This document shows positions 45,597 through 55,987 of a stretch of DNA of 64,000 nt, in pieces; positions within the stretch are counted from its first letter, which is position 1; each line of letters begins with the position of its first letter. Source of the stretch: Bacteroidota bacterium (GTDB lineage: Bacteria; Bacteroidota; Bacteroidia; Chitinophagales; Chitinophagaceae); NCBI GenBank assembly GCA_947452905.1, contig CANGEP010000002.1, positions 62,001 through 126,000 of the forward strand, in the 5' to 3' direction. Both the position numbers and the translations under genes were made by a program. Below the pieces are notes generated by a model, which worked only from the letters and a program-made list of their open reading frames with translations, did not search any database and was not told where the DNA came from.

Positions 45597-46772
45597 ATGC
45601 AAGAGGCTTATATAGTGGCTGGCTTTAGAACAGCAGTGACCAAGAGTAAAAAAGGGGGGTTTCGATTTATGCGTTCCGACGAATTAGCTATTGAACTTAT
45701 TAAAGGCTTGATGCAAACATTGCCCTCGGTGGATCCAAATATAATTGATGATGTAATTGTTGGTAATGCAGTGCCCGAAGCAGAGCAAGGTTTACAATTT
45801 GGAAGAATTATTGCTGCCAAAGCTTTGGGTATTGATGTGCCTGGAATTACCATTAACAGATACTGTGCAAGTGGCTTGGAAAGTATTGCTATGGCTACTG
45901 CTAAAATAAGGGCTGGTATGGCAGAATGTATTATTGCTGGGGGTACCGAATCAATGAGTATGGTGCCCACTGCAGGATGGAAAACAGTGCCCGCTTATTC
46001 AATTACAGCTGAAGAGCCAGATTATTATTTATCTATGGGTTTAACTGCTGAAGCGGTAGCCAATGAATATAAAGTTAATAGAGAAGATCAAGATGCATTT
46101 GCTTTGGCCTCACATCAAAAGGCAAAAATAGCCATAGATAATGGCTATTTTAAGAAAGGCATTTTACCCATTGAAGTCACTGAAACTTATGTGAACGAAA
46201 AAAATAAAAGAGCTACCAAAAAATATACTGTAGATACCGACGAAGGGGTGAGAGCCGATACTACCATTGAGGCATTAGCTAAATTAAAACCAGCTTTTGC
46301 GTTAAAAGGATCGGTTACAGCAGGTAATTCTTCTCAAACAAGTGATGGAGCAAGTTTTGTTTTAGTGATGAGTGAAAGAATGATTAATAGTTTAGGTCTT
46401 AAGCCAATTGGACGTTTGGTAAATTGTGCTTCTGCAGGAGTACATCCAAGAATAATGGGAATAGGACCTGTTGCTGCTATACCAAAAGTTTTAAAGCAAG
46501 CAGGAATGAATTTAGCTCAAATAGATTTAATAGAACTCAATGAAGCGTTTGCTTCACAATCCTTAGCAGTTATTCGTGAACTACAATTAGATTCCAATAA
46601 AGTAAATATTAATGGAGGTGCTATTGCTTTAGGACACCCATTAGGTTGTACAGGGGCTAAATTAACAGTACAAATCTTAAATGATATGGAACGTTTACAA
46701 AAGAAGTTTGGTTTAGTAACTGCTTGTGTAGGCGGTGGTCAAGGGATTGCAGGTATTATTGAAAAATTATAA
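45597..46772 (+). CDS. Acetyl-CoA C-acyltransferase (thiolase)
   Basis: The 391-residue protein is a full-length type I thiolase, which cleaves 3-oxoacyl-CoA in beta-oxidation or joins two acetyl-CoA. The nucleophile is C90 in NRYCASGLES. The second active-site elements are NGGAIALGHPLGCTGAK (His and Cys, about 350-366) and the terminal CVGGGQG motif. No hydroxyacyl-CoA dehydrogenase partner is adjacent, so fadA and phaA-type roles cannot be separated here. It is monocistronic and converges on the namZ-like gene with a 2-bp gap. Confidence 0.94.
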   Translation: MQEAYIVAGFRTAVTKSKKGGFRFMRSDELAIELIKGLMQTLPSVDPNIIDDVIVGNAVPEAEQGLQFGRIIAAKALGIDVPGITINRYCASGLESIAMATAKIRAGMAECIIAGGTESMSMVPTAGWKTVPAYSITAEEPDYYLSMGLTAEAVANEYKVNREDQDAFALASHQKAKIAIDNGYFKKGILPIEVTETYVNEKNKRATKKYTVDTDEGVRADTTIEALAKLKPAFALKGSVTAGNSSQTSDGASFVLVMSERMINSLGLKPIGRLVNCASAGVHPRIMGIGPVAAIPKVLKQAGMNLAQIDLIELNEAFASQSLAVIRELQLDSNKVNINGGAIALGHPLGCTGAKLTVQILNDMERLQKKFGLVTACVGGGQGIAGIIEKL

Positions 46773-46774
46773 CG

Positions 46775-47983
46775 CTACTCAAAGTCGGAATAAAGAAGAT
46801 AGTTTTTTCTTATTTTTTTAAATTTGGTAATTCCTTTTGCCCAAGATTTTCTTATCTGCTTTTCAGATTTCCCTTCTTTTATTTGTGTCATTAATTCACT
46901 ATTACCCGCTAGTTTATTAAAGTAATATTTAGTAGGTTCGTCAATTTTTGGTTGAATAAAAAAGTTTTCTCTATCTGGAAATGAATCAAACATTTCAATA
47001 AATAAAGCAAGATTAATTTTGTTTGTAGGTGGCGCTGTTGAACTTAAATCCCAGCCGTAACAAACTTGATTTTTTAATTTAGGATCTGTAGCACCAGGTC
47101 TTGAAATAGGCGTGAAAGTGAAGCCCTTGTTAGCGATGGAGGGATGACCTATATAGCTAAATGGATTATCAGTACCTCTGCCTTCACTCATAACGGTACC
47201 CTCTACTAAACAAGTGGTAGCATACCAATAAATAGCATTCATTGTTTTTAAATTGGGAGAAGGGGCAACTTCTAATACGTATTTACTATTATGATCATAA
47301 TTAAGACAAGGAATAACTGTGAGTTGCCAGTTGTTGTTATCATTAGTAGTCTTAATCCATTTTTCGCCCACCAACATTTTTGCATATTCTCCAATAGTCA
47401 TACCATACACAATGGGTATGGGTTGTTTGCCAATAAAACTTGAAAATGGTTTTTCTAATACTGGTCCGTCAATATAAAATCCATTGGGATTTGGGCGATC
47501 TAAAACAATCAGTGGTTTATTGTTTTGTTGAGCGGCCTCTATAAAATATTGCAAAGAGGAAATGTAAGTATAAAAACGAGTTCCCACATCTTGGATATCA
47601 AAAACTAAAATATCTATATCCTGCAAGTCTTTTTCGTCGGGGCCATATTTGCTTCCATATAGTGAAACCACTTTTATGCCAGTTATAGGATCCACTGCGT
47701 CTTTGGTGGCTTCGCCTGCGTCAGCGGTGCCTCTTAATCCATGTTCTGGAGTGAATATTTTTTCTATAGTAATACCTGATTTTAATAAGGTATCAATTAA
47801 ATGAATTTTACCTAACATAGCAGTATGATTGGTAAAAATGCCTACTCTTTTTTTAGCTAAAAAGGGTACATATTGTTCTGTTTGAAAAGCGCCTGGCAAT
47901 ATTTTTTTACGCTCTTGAGAGAAAGCAGTATTCACTAAAATCAAAAACATAATACCCACTAAAAATTGAATATATTTTTTCAT
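46775..47983 (-). CDS. Secreted exo-beta-N-acetylmuramidase NamZ-like protein (DUF1343)
   Basis: The 402-residue protein has a signal peptide (about 1-22, cleaved after AFS) and a DUF1343 domain across the rest. Conserved stretches are VGIFTNHTA, FTPEHGLRG, VFDIQDVGTRFYTYISS, LDRPNPNGFYIDGP, and VMSEGRGTDNPF. DUF1343 has been shown to be the NamZ family, which removes terminal MurNAc from peptidoglycan fragments during recycling. It lies 10 bp downstream of nadE. Cotranscription with NAD synthesis genes has no obvious metabolic logic. Confidence 0.9.
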   Translation of the reverse strand: MKKYIQFLVGIMFLILVNTAFSQERKKILPGAFQTEQYVPFLAKKRVGIFTNHTAMLGKIHLIDTLLKSGITIEKIFTPEHGLRGTADAGEATKDAVDPITGIKVVSLYGSKYGPDEKDLQDIDILVFDIQDVGTRFYTYISSLQYFIEAAQQNNKPLIVLDRPNPNGFYIDGPVLEKPFSSFIGKQPIPIVYGMTIGEYAKMLVGEKWIKTTNDNNNWQLTVIPCLNYDHNSKYVLEVAPSPNLKTMNAIYWYATTCLVEGTVMSEGRGTDNPFSYIGHPSIANKGFTFTPISRPGATDPKLKNQVCYGWDLSSTAPPTNKINLALFIEMFDSFPDRENFFIQPKIDEPTKYYFNKLAGNSELMTQIKEGKSEKQIRKSWAKGITKFKKIRKNYLLYSDFE

Positions 47984-47993
47984 AAAGAAGGGT

Positions 47994-49676
47994 TTAGTTT
48001 AAATATTTTCCTACAATGGGCACACGTCTACCTACCCCAAATGCTTTAGGAGAAATTCGTATGATTGGGCAAAATTGGTTTCTCTTGTATTCGTTATTAT
48101 TAACCATTTGCAAAGTTCTATCTACAAGTGCGGCTTGAAAACCTAAAGCTTTAATAGCAGAAGGATCGGCTCTCTTTTCAATATACTGAAATAGGATTTG
48201 ATCCAGTATCGAATAATCGGGTAAACTATCACTGTCTTTTTGATCGGGCCTAAGTTCGGCGCTAGGGGCTTTGGTAATTATATTTGTAGGTATAATTTCT
48301 TGATCTCTATTTATGTATTTAGCTAAAGCATACACTTGCATTTTGTAACAGTCTCCTAATACACCTAACCCTCCCGCCATGTCACCATATAATGTACCAT
48401 AGCCTGTTGCCAATTCACTTTTATTGGAGGTGTTTAACAATACAAAACCTAATTTATTGGCAATGGCCATTAATAAATTGCCTCTAGTTCTACTTTGTAT
48501 ATTTTCTTCTGCTAGTGAAAAAGGAAGGTCTTTAAAAATAGGTTTAAGACTACTTAAAAAACTTTCATAAATATCTTTGATGGGTAAAATCTCGTATGGA
48601 TTTTTTAAATTTTTACTTAAGCGAACAGCATCATCAATGGAATGTGGTGTTGAATAGGGAGAGGGCATTAAAACTGCTTGCACATTTTCTTTTCCCAAAG
48701 CCTCGCAAGCAATAACTAGCGTAACTGCTGAATCTATTCCTCCAGAAGAACCAAGGATTGCTTTTTTAAAACCCATCTTAGTAAAGTAATCTTTTACCCC
48801 TAATATCAAAGCTTTGTATACTTGATCAATATTTAATTCAGGCTCTAATGTTTTAGGGTTTAATTCTTTATTAGGAACACGGGCGGCTGCTTCAATAATT
48901 GGGCTATTGATACTGCCATCTTCATTACATTCAAAAAATTGCATGGCCGATTCAAACATAGGCAGAGCGCCACATAAATTGGCATCTTTGTCAAAAACTA
49001 AAGAAGCGCCATCAAAAACTATTTCTGTTTGACTTCCTATGGCATTGCAATAAAATAAAGGCTTTTTGTATTTTAAAACATTGGCTTTAATAGTTGCTTT
49101 TCGATCTTCGTCGTGAGTATAATCGAAAGGAGAGGCACTTAGGTTTAATAGTATATCTGGATTTTGATTCATCATCATATCCATTGGGCAAATACGATAC
49201 AATGGATTATCACCTAAGTTCCAAATATCTTCACAAATCGTGATGGCTAAATTCTTTCCTTTAAAGGGAACTACTTTCCATTCATCTGCAGGTTCAAAAT
49301 ATCTATTCTCATCAAATACATCATAAGTGGGAAGTAAGGTTTTATGGATTTCAGCTACCACTTTTTGTTCGTATAAGAAAAAAGCAGCATTGTATAAATC
49401 CTTACCTTTTTTGTGTGGGTTTCGTGCAGGGCTACCAATAAGCACACCAATGGTGTCGGCTGCTTGCTTAATAATATCAATACTTTCGTAACATTTATTT
49501 ATGAAATCATTAAATTCGACAAAATCTCTTGCGGGGTAACCGCAAATACTCATTTCACTAAATAATATAATATCGGCGCCTTGTTTTTTAGCTTCTTCAA
49601 TGGCGCATAAGATTTTATCTGTATTCTGTTCAAAATTCCCAATATGATAATTTTGTTGGGCGATGCATATTTTCAT
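47994..49676 (-). CDS. nadE: Glutamine-dependent NAD+ synthetase
   Basis: NadE makes NAD+ from deamido-NAD+ with ATP, using ammonia released from glutamine. The 560-residue product has an N-terminal nitrilase-fold glutaminase (about 1-265) with a catalytic glutamate in LFSEMSICGYP, a lysine in HKTLLPTYDVF and a cysteine in AITICEDIW. The C-terminal synthetase domain (about 290-560) has the ATP-binding loop SSGGIDSAVT. Both activities are therefore intact. It lies 23 bp after apaG. A near -7 box (GACCTTTG) 4 nt before the ATG could provide extra transcription. Confidence 0.95.
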   Translation of the reverse strand: MKICIAQQNYHIGNFEQNTDKILCAIEEAKKQGADIILFSEMSICGYPARDFVEFNDFINKCYESIDIIKQAADTIGVLIGSPARNPHKKGKDLYNAAFFLYEQKVVAEIHKTLLPTYDVFDENRYFEPADEWKVVPFKGKNLAITICEDIWNLGDNPLYRICPMDMMMNQNPDILLNLSASPFDYTHDEDRKATIKANVLKYKKPLFYCNAIGSQTEIVFDGASLVFDKDANLCGALPMFESAMQFFECNEDGSINSPIIEAAARVPNKELNPKTLEPELNIDQVYKALILGVKDYFTKMGFKKAILGSSGGIDSAVTLVIACEALGKENVQAVLMPSPYSTPHSIDDAVRLSKNLKNPYEILPIKDIYESFLSSLKPIFKDLPFSLAEENIQSRTRGNLLMAIANKLGFVLLNTSNKSELATGYGTLYGDMAGGLGVLGDCYKMQVYALAKYINRDQEIIPTNIITKAPSAELRPDQKDSDSLPDYSILDQILFQYIEKRADPSAIKALGFQAALVDRTLQMVNNNEYKRNQFCPIIRISPKAFGVGRRVPIVGKYLN

Positions 49677-49699
49677 GAGCCAAAGGTCGGATTTTAACC

Positions 49700-50086
49700 T
49701 TAGTTAAGCTTAACTGGGGCAATTAATTTGAAAGCTGGAATATTTACTTGAATCGATTGTTTGTTTTCAACATTTTCCATTACATAATATCCTTGCATTT
49801 TACCTAGTTCACTTTTTAAGTGGCAACCACTCACATACTGATAATTTTTCCCAGGCATTATTAAGGGCTGAACACCAACCACACCTTCTCCTTCAACTAT
49901 TCTTTGCTCGCCATTGCTATCAAAAACCTCCCAGTAACGTTTCAACAATTTTATGGGGAAAGAATTATGATTTTCGATGGTAATTCGATAGGCGAACATA
50001 AATTCGTTGTGCATGGGATTGCTATAATCCTTTTGGTAAAAAGTTTCGACACTTACCTCAACTCCTTCAGATATTTTAGAAACCAT
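49700..50086 (-). CDS. apaG: ApaG domain protein
   Basis: The 128-residue protein is a single ApaG fibronectin-III-like beta-sandwich. It has FAYRITIENHNSFPIKLLKRYWEVFDSNG, GEGVVGVQPLIMPG, YQYVSGCHLKSELGKMQGYYVM and a hydrophobic C-terminal strand, all family hallmarks. The biochemical role is unclear. In enterobacteria it is linked to Co2+/Mg2+ tolerance and lies next to apaH, but here it heads a cluster with nadE. Confidence 0.93.
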   Translation of the reverse strand: MVSKISEGVEVSVETFYQKDYSNPMHNEFMFAYRITIENHNSFPIKLLKRYWEVFDSNGEQRIVEGEGVVGVQPLIMPGKNYQYVSGCHLKSELGKMQGYYVMENVENKQSIQVNIPAFKLIAPVKLN

Positions 50087-50202
50087 GATTTATGGGTGAA
50101 TCAGTTTGCAAGCAGAGTATACTGCCCGCTAAAAGTAGTAAAAATTATTACACCATTGCTGTAAAAAATGCTCAATTTTTTTTATTACCACTTTAAGTAT
50201 AG

Positions 50203-50210
50203 TACCTTTG
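50203..50210 (+). promoter_or_regulatory. -7 box of icd
   Basis: TACCTTTG is a perfect TAnnTTTG with a T-tract 19 nt upstream. It lies 60 nt before the ATG at 50270 and argues against any start upstream of it. Confidence 0.55.
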
Positions 50211-50269
50211 CGGCATCGTTTGCACAATGCAGACAAAAGGCGCTTTTTTTACCTAATAATTTGATTTAC

Positions 50270-51721
50270 ATGAACATTGCAGTTGCAAAAGGAGATGGCA
50301 TTGGCCCAGAGATTATGGAGGCCGTTATACATATTTTTAACCAGGCAAATGTTCCCTTAACCTATGAGTTTGTAGATATGGGGAAGTGGGTTTTTGACAA
50401 AGGTTTTAGTAATGGAATGACTCCCGAAGCCAAAGATAAAATTGAGGAGTTGGGGATACTTTTTAAAGGCCCCATGGAGACGCCTAAGGGTAAGGGAGTG
50501 AAAAGTGTTAATGTTACGGCAAGAAAAACATGGAATACTTATGCGAATGATAGAAAATTTCAAACATTAAGTGGGGTAGATACTGTCTTTAGCAAAGCAG
50601 GGATTCCTATTGATTTAACAATAGTGAGAGAAAACATCGAAGACACTTACGGAGGAATTGAGCATATGTTAACGCAGGATGTTGCCTTGGGTCGTCGTTT
50701 TATTACCAGACCTGGAAGTGAACAAGTAATTCGTTACGCTTTTGAAATGGCGAAGAAAAAAGGGGCTAAAAGAATTACTTGTGGTCATAAGGCCAATATC
50801 ATGAAATTAACCGATGGCTTATTTTTAGAAGTTTTTAAAGAAGTAGCTAAAGAATACCCTGAATTAAAATCGGATGACGTAATTGTGGATGATTTATGTA
50901 TGAAATTAGTAAGCCGTCCCGATTTATTTGATGTAATTGTACTAACTAATTTGCAAGGTGATATTGTTAGTGATTTATGTGCTGGATTGGTTGGTGGGCT
51001 TGGCTTTGCGCCCTCTGCAAATATCGGCGATCATATTTCTATTTTTGAAGCAGTGCATGGTACTGCACCGGATATTGCAGGAAAAAATATTGCGAATCCA
51101 ACCTCCTTATTATTGAGTGGCTTAAGTATGTTACGTCATTTAGGTTTAATGGAGCAAGCCATTAAAATTGAAAATGCTTTATTATATACTTTAGAATCTG
51201 GTGTGCATACGGGAGATTTTGGCGATAAAAATATTCCTGCTGTAAACACAACTGTTTTTGCGCAAGCTATCATTGATAATTTTGGAAAGCAACCCAAGCA
51301 TAATCCTAAGCCATTATTAGCTAATTTTTATGTCACGCCAACTCATTTTAAACTAGAGCATAATCCTATGTTGCAAAGTGATTTAAATGATAAACACAAA
51401 ATTGTAGGCGTTGACTTTTTTATTGAAAGTAATTTACAACCACAGATTATTGCAGATGCTTGTTTAGCACATACTACTGATGCACTTAAATTAGTAACTA
51501 TTACCAATAGAGGTACACAAGTTTGGCCATCGGGCTCTATTTATACCAATTTAGTGAACCAGTACTATTGCCGTTTTGAAACAGTGAACGAGCTTCCTTT
51601 AACCCAAAAGGATGTTGTTCAGTTATACAGTGCCCTTTCTGAAAATTTTACCATCTGCTCCCTTGAAATTTTAAATATGTGGGCCGATAAAAAAGCCTAC
51701 AGTTTAGCCCAGGGACAATAG
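50270..51721 (+). CDS. icd: NADP-dependent isocitrate dehydrogenase (long, Rickettsia-like type)
   Basis: Icd converts isocitrate to 2-oxoglutarate in the TCA cycle. I start it at 50270 ([19 protein letters not shown]), giving 483 residues; a frame to 50168 would cross the promoter. The core (about 1-335) has the phosphoryl/substrate loop, [14 protein letters not shown], the DDLCMKLV metal ligands, and [31 protein letters not shown]-terminal extension of about 140 residues, absent in E. coli Icd (416 residues), contains [11 protein letters not shown] and [11 protein letters not shown]. The extension matches the type I recall from Rickettsia and Bacteroidota. The PDH E2 gene follows after 90 bp. 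Confidence 0.93.
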   Translation: MNIAVAKGDGIGPEIMEAVIHIFNQANVPLTYEFVDMGKWVFDKGFSNGMTPEAKDKIEELGILFKGPMETPKGKGVKSVNVTARKTWNTYANDRKFQTLSGVDTVFSKAGIPIDLTIVRENIEDTYGGIEHMLTQDVALGRRFITRPGSEQVIRYAFEMAKKKGAKRITCGHKANIMKLTDGLFLEVFKEVAKEYPELKSDDVIVDDLCMKLVSRPDLFDVIVLTNLQGDIVSDLCAGLVGGLGFAPSANIGDHISIFEAVHGTAPDIAGKNIANPTSLLLSGLSMLRHLGLMEQAIKIENALLYTLESGVHTGDFGDKNIPAVNTTVFAQAIIDNFGKQPKHNPKPLLANFYVTPTHFKLEHNPMLQSDLNDKHKIVGVDFFIESNLQPQIIADACLAHTTDALKLVTITNRGTQVWPSGSIYTNLVNQYYCRFETVNELPLTQKDVVQLYSALSENFTICSLEILNMWADKKAYSLAQGQ

Positions 51722-51811
51722 TGCCGGCTTTTAGTTAATTGCGCTGTTTTTTGGGAAAAAATACAATTTTGGCGTATTTTCACGGCTCAATTACAAAATA
51801 GCCTTTATACT

Positions 51812-53428
51812 ATGGCAGAAGTTATATTAATGCCCCGTTTGAGCGATACAATGACTGAAGGTGTCATAGCTGCTTGGCATAAAAAAGTGGGCGATACCGT
51901 TAAAAAAGGAGATTTATTAGCAGAAATCGAAACCGATAAAGCGACCATGGAGCTTGAGTCTTATCAAGATGGGGTCCTTTTACATATTGGCACTCCAAGA
52001 GGAGGCAAATTACAAGTGAATGATTTATTAGCCATTTTTGGAAAGCAAGGAGAAGATATTTCTGCCTTAATAGCGGCCCCTACAAGTGCTCCAGTAGCTA
52101 CTGCAGCACCTGCTGCTACAACTGTGGAGGTGGAAGCAGCTGTGCCTCCAACAAAAAATACAGGTACCGATTTTTCGGCAATGGAAGAAGTAGTGTTAAT
52201 GCCAAGATTAAGTGATACCATGACCGAAGGCGTTATTGCCGGATGGCATAAAAACATTGGTGATGCAGTGAAAAAAGGGGAGATACTAGCAGATATTGAA
52301 ACAGATAAAGCCACCATGGAATTGGAGTCGTATAAGGATGGTGTTTTATTATATCAAGGAGCTAAAGCGGGTGAAAAAATATTGGTGAACGATTTATTAT
52401 GTATCATTGGTCAACAAGGTTTAGCTATTGATCCCATAGTGGCTGCTTTAAAAGGTATTGCAGGAGCAAGTGCTGTAGTAACCGAAGCGCCTCAAGCAAG
52501 TTCAGCTCCTGTTGCAAGTGCTGCGCCAGTGGCAGCAGCACAAGCTAATACTCAAGTGGTTAACGAAGGAAGAATATTTGCTTCTCCTTTAGCTAAAAAA
52601 ATTGCAGAAGAAAAAGGAATCGATTTAAAATATGTAAAAGGCACAGGGGAGAATGGCCGTATAACTAAATCTGATTTAGATAATTATACACCAGCATCAA
52701 CACCAGTTGCTAATACTACTAGTATTGCATTAGTGCCATCAGGAACAGTAAGTTATGTTGATACACCAGTTTCTCAAATGAGAAAAGTAATTGCGAAGCG
52801 ATTAAGTGAAAGTTTATTTACCGCACCTCATTTTTACTTGACCATGAAAATTAATATGGATGCTGCGATTAATGCTCGTGTCCTATTAAATGAAACTGCT
52901 ACCGCTAAGATTAGTTTTAATGATATGATTGTAAAAGCAACAGCTTTATCTTTAAAACAACATCCAAAAGTAAACAGTTCTTGGATGGGCGATTTTATTC
53001 GTGAAAATCATCATGTAAATATTGGCATTGCAGTGGCTGTTGACGAAGGGTTATTAGTTCCTGTATTACGTTTTGCTGATGGATTGTCCTTAAGCCAAAT
53101 AAGTGTTTCGGTAAAAGAGTTTGCTAAAAAAGCAAAAGATAAAAAATTACAACCTGCAGATTGGGAGGGAAGTACCTTCACTATTTCTAATCTTGGTATG
53201 TTTGGTATTGATCAATTCACTGCCATCATTAACCCTCCGGATGCTTGTATTTTAGCAGTGGGCGGTATTGCACAAGAGCCAGTAGTAAAGAATGGTCAAA
53301 TAGTACCAGGAAACCTTATGAATGTAACCTTAAGTTGCGATCACAGAGTGGTGGATGGCGCAACAGGTGCCGCTTTCTTACAAACATTAAAGAGTTTATT
53401 AGAAGAGCCTTTACGCATGTTAGCTTAA
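51812..53428 (+). CDS. Dihydrolipoamide acetyltransferase (E2) of the pyruvate dehydrogenase complex
   Basis: The 538-residue protein has two N-terminal lipoyl domains (about 2-78 and 125-201). Each has the lipoylated lysine in ETDKATMELESY (K43 and K166). Ala/Pro-rich linkers, a peripheral subunit-binding domain (about 252-290, FASPLAKKIAEEKGID) and a catalytic acyltransferase domain (about 315-538) follow. The catalytic histidine H511 and D515 are in DHRVVDG. It passes acetyl groups from E1 to CoA. The two lipoyl domains are very similar, pointing to internal duplication. The E1 alpha/beta genes of PDH are not adjacent. It may be the second gene of an icd unit. Confidence 0.93.
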   Translation: MAEVILMPRLSDTMTEGVIAAWHKKVGDTVKKGDLLAEIETDKATMELESYQDGVLLHIGTPRGGKLQVNDLLAIFGKQGEDISALIAAPTSAPVATAAPAATTVEVEAAVPPTKNTGTDFSAMEEVVLMPRLSDTMTEGVIAGWHKNIGDAVKKGEILADIETDKATMELESYKDGVLLYQGAKAGEKILVNDLLCIIGQQGLAIDPIVAALKGIAGASAVVTEAPQASSAPVASAAPVAAAQANTQVVNEGRIFASPLAKKIAEEKGIDLKYVKGTGENGRITKSDLDNYTPASTPVANTTSIALVPSGTVSYVDTPVSQMRKVIAKRLSESLFTAPHFYLTMKINMDAAINARVLLNETATAKISFNDMIVKATALSLKQHPKVNSSWMGDFIRENHHVNIGIAVAVDEGLLVPVLRFADGLSLSQISVSVKEFAKKAKDKKLQPADWEGSTFTISNLGMFGIDQFTAIINPPDACILAVGGIAQEPVVKNGQIVPGNLMNVTLSCDHRVVDGATGAAFLQTLKSLLEEPLRMLA

Positions 53429-53447
53429 AAGTAAACACCTATAAAAT

Positions 53448-53480
53448 AAAAAATGCCCTTACTAAATAAGGGCATTTTTT
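53448..53480. terminator. Bidirectional terminator between the E2 and zinc-protease genes
   Basis: AAAAAATGCCCTTA and TAAGGGCATTTTTT form a 14-bp perfect stem with a 5-nt loop between two convergent stop codons. Confidence 0.92.
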
Positions 53481-53497
53481 ATGAGTTAATTTTTTAA

Positions 53498-55921
53498 TTA
53501 GTTCATGTCACATCCAATAGGTGCACCTGGAGGAATGACAACTGGTTTAGGTAAAACAACATTCCCTGGATTTTTTATTCTTTCAATGGCAAAATTATAA
53601 TGTGCTTTATGATTCATATCGGATTTGGCAGCGGCCTCTAATTTTGTTTTTAATTGTTGTAATCGATCATTACAAATACTGCGTACTTCATAATTTGCTT
53701 CAGCACTTTGGTGTACGCCCAATAACCAGCTTAGTACTTGTTGTTCAGTTTGCATATGTACTGATCCTTCTAATCCTGCAGGGATGGCCGTGTACCATGT
53801 TTTTTGTAAAACAGCATCTACTAAATTATCAAAACCAATAGTGTTAGCTCTTGCTTTATTTTGTACCAGTCGATTGGCCCTTTCAATATTAAACAGAAAA
53901 GCTAGTTCATAATCGGCTAATGCTTCTGCAGCACTTATTGCATCAAAACTCATACCTGTGCGTTTGTCAAACAATTCTCCTACACCATAATACATAGGAG
54001 GGCGTGGAGGGATTAAAGCAATAATTCTTTCTGGGATAGTTAAAGTAGTTGCACTTAAGCAATTCACAGCAGCCTCTAAAGCTTTTTGTTGAATAGCATT
54101 AGGCAGTATACTTGGCTTTATTTGATTCGCATCCCCTCTTACACTATAATTATAATTTTGTCCACCAATTAATTTTGTGACTGCTTCTAATTGATAACGA
54201 TGGTAATTATATAAAGGAACTAAAACGTCTTCTAATTTAGCTAAAGGTGTTCCTTTACTAATGGCCTCTTCCCCAAAATTAGAGAGCGCTTTTTTACGTA
54301 CCGATAAAGTAGATTGTAAACCTGCTACAGCATCACTATTATTGTCCCATAAATGAGCATAAGGATGAAACCCACTTGCAGCTCTTGCATCAGCATCGGC
54401 AATGAATAATAATCCATTTTTAGAATTCTCTTCCAACAATGTATTTAAAGCTTTGGCTTCATCTATTACTTTGGGAAAATCTTGATAGCCATAGGTAATT
54501 GCTCTTTTATCCCAAGGACCAATTTCATCAGTATAGATGTCAGAAAAATCTATCTCTCCTTTATCGTTTACAAAAACATTTGGATGTGGATAGTCCATTA
54601 CAGAAGCACGATTGTTGTAGGAGGAGGCGTAATTATGTTGTAAGCCTAATGTATGTCCTACTTCATGTGCAGCCAATTGTCTTAATCGATGTAGCGCTGC
54701 TTTTCTCATTTTGTCTGTAACAGGTTTGCCCTCCACAAATGGAGAAAGTAATGCTGTAAAAATCAAATAGTCCTGACGAACACGAAGCGAGCCCAATGTT
54801 ACTTGTCCTTTAATGATTTCACCAGTTCTTGGATCTGTTACTGAGGCGCCATAACTCCATCCTCTCGTGGAACGGTGAACCCAATTAATCATATTGTATC
54901 TAATATCCATAGGATCGGCAGAGTCGGGCAGTATTTTTACTTGAAATGCATTTTTATAACCAGCAGCTTCATAAGCTTGGTTCCACCATCTTGCGCCTTC
55001 TAACAAAGCCGATCTAATAGGTTCGGGAGTTCCATTGTCTAAATAATAAATAATAGGTTTTACTGCTTCACTTATGGCAGCAGTGGGTTCTTTTTTCTGT
55101 AAGCGATGTCGACTAATAAACATTTTTTGAATAGGCTCACTTATGTCGGAACCGTAATCGTAAAAGCTAATGCCAAAATAACCACTTCGAATATCGTACA
55201 CACGTGGGGTGTAATTATTATCGGGTAACTCTACAAAACTATGATGCATTCTTAGGGTAATTGCTTCTGCAGAAGGGGCTACCGTTTGTACAAATCTTCC
55301 AGCATCAGCACCACCTATAAAACTTATAGTGGCTTCGAATTCAGAATTCTTTGGAAAATTTTTGGTGTTGTTAATATAAATTGCAGATCGGTTCTCGGCA
55401 AGTGAATAAGTGCCTTGCTTCATTTTTCTAATTTTATCGGCAACACCATGGGCATCTCTTGTAAAAAAGGGAGTTGCATCGATAAGAATTTTTGTTGATT
55501 TTGGGTCATCGGTATTTTCGGTTTCCGCCTCTACGGGGAAGCTAAATAAAACTGATTGTGCGAAAGATTCATCCACTGCTTTTTGTTCTCTTGGATCATT
55601 AGTAAGCGCACGATATCCTTGATTGGGTTCAGTTAAAAATATTTTTTTACCTACTCTGTTAAAATATACAATTCTGGTATCTCCAATTTGACCTCTATCA
55701 AGGCCAATGTCATTGGATCCTAGGCCAGCAGGCAATGAATTTACATATAAGAAAGGGGTATTTAATTTATCTATCACTAAATAAATTTTTCCTTGACTAT
55801 TATCCCAATAATAATTAAAGTAGCCTTTACGGTACTCCATATTTTTAGTTTTTTCGGCTATAGGATTGCTTTGTGCATTTGCTAGTATAGGAAATAACAG
55901 TACCAAAATAAATGAGCGCAT
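53498..55921 (-). CDS. Secreted zinc-dependent metalloprotease (DUF5117/DUF4953 family)
   Basis: The 807-residue protein has a signal peptide (MRSFILVLLFPILANAQ). The N-terminal region of about 25-250 corresponds to DUF5117-like sequence. A metzincin-type zinc site, HEVGHTLGLQHNY, follows near residue 420; it fits HExxHxxGxxH, with the catalytic glutamate intact. The rest is the C-terminal DUF4953-type region. The family is common in Bacteroidota and is annotated as zinc-dependent metalloprotease, but natural substrates are unknown. There is no type IX sorting domain at the C-terminus, so it is probably periplasmic. A terminator of the upstream gene separates it from the histone-like gene. 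Confidence 0.9.
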   Translation of the reverse strand: MRSFILVLLFPILANAQSNPIAEKTKNMEYRKGYFNYYWDNSQGKIYLVIDKLNTPFLYVNSLPAGLGSNDIGLDRGQIGDTRIVYFNRVGKKIFLTEPNQGYRALTNDPREQKAVDESFAQSVLFSFPVEAETENTDDPKSTKILIDATPFFTRDAHGVADKIRKMKQGTYSLAENRSAIYINNTKNFPKNSEFEATISFIGGADAGRFVQTVAPSAEAITLRMHHSFVELPDNNYTPRVYDIRSGYFGISFYDYGSDISEPIQKMFISRHRLQKKEPTAAISEAVKPIIYYLDNGTPEPIRSALLEGARWWNQAYEAAGYKNAFQVKILPDSADPMDIRYNMINWVHRSTRGWSYGASVTDPRTGEIIKGQVTLGSLRVRQDYLIFTALLSPFVEGKPVTDKMRKAALHRLRQLAAHEVGHTLGLQHNYASSYNNRASVMDYPHPNVFVNDKGEIDFSDIYTDEIGPWDKRAITYGYQDFPKVIDEAKALNTLLEENSKNGLLFIADADARAASGFHPYAHLWDNNSDAVAGLQSTLSVRKKALSNFGEEAISKGTPLAKLEDVLVPLYNYHRYQLEAVTKLIGGQNYNYSVRGDANQIKPSILPNAIQQKALEAAVNCLSATTLTIPERIIALIPPRPPMYYGVGELFDKRTGMSFDAISAAEALADYELAFLFNIERANRLVQNKARANTIGFDNLVDAVLQKTWYTAIPAGLEGSVHMQTEQQVLSWLLGVHQSAEANYEVRSICNDRLQQLKTKLEAAAKSDMNHKAHYNFAIERIKNPGNVVLPKPVVIPPGAPIGCDMN

Positions 55922-55942
55922 AAAATATTTTTTATTAAAAAT

Positions 55943-55971
55943 AAAAAATCCCGCTAAAGGAGCGGGATTTT
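55943..55971 (-). terminator. Terminator of the histone-like gene
   Basis: On the minus strand, AAAATCCCGCT and AGCGGGATTTTTT form an 11-bp stem with a 5-nt loop and a long T-run, 17 bp after the histone-like gene stop. Confidence 0.88.
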
Positions 55972-55987
55972 ATGAGTGAAGTTTTAA

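Noticed and set aside
50168..50269. A 34-codon N-terminal extension of icd
   Set aside because: The sequence crosses the promoter box at 50203-50210, and the canonical N-terminus begins at 50270.
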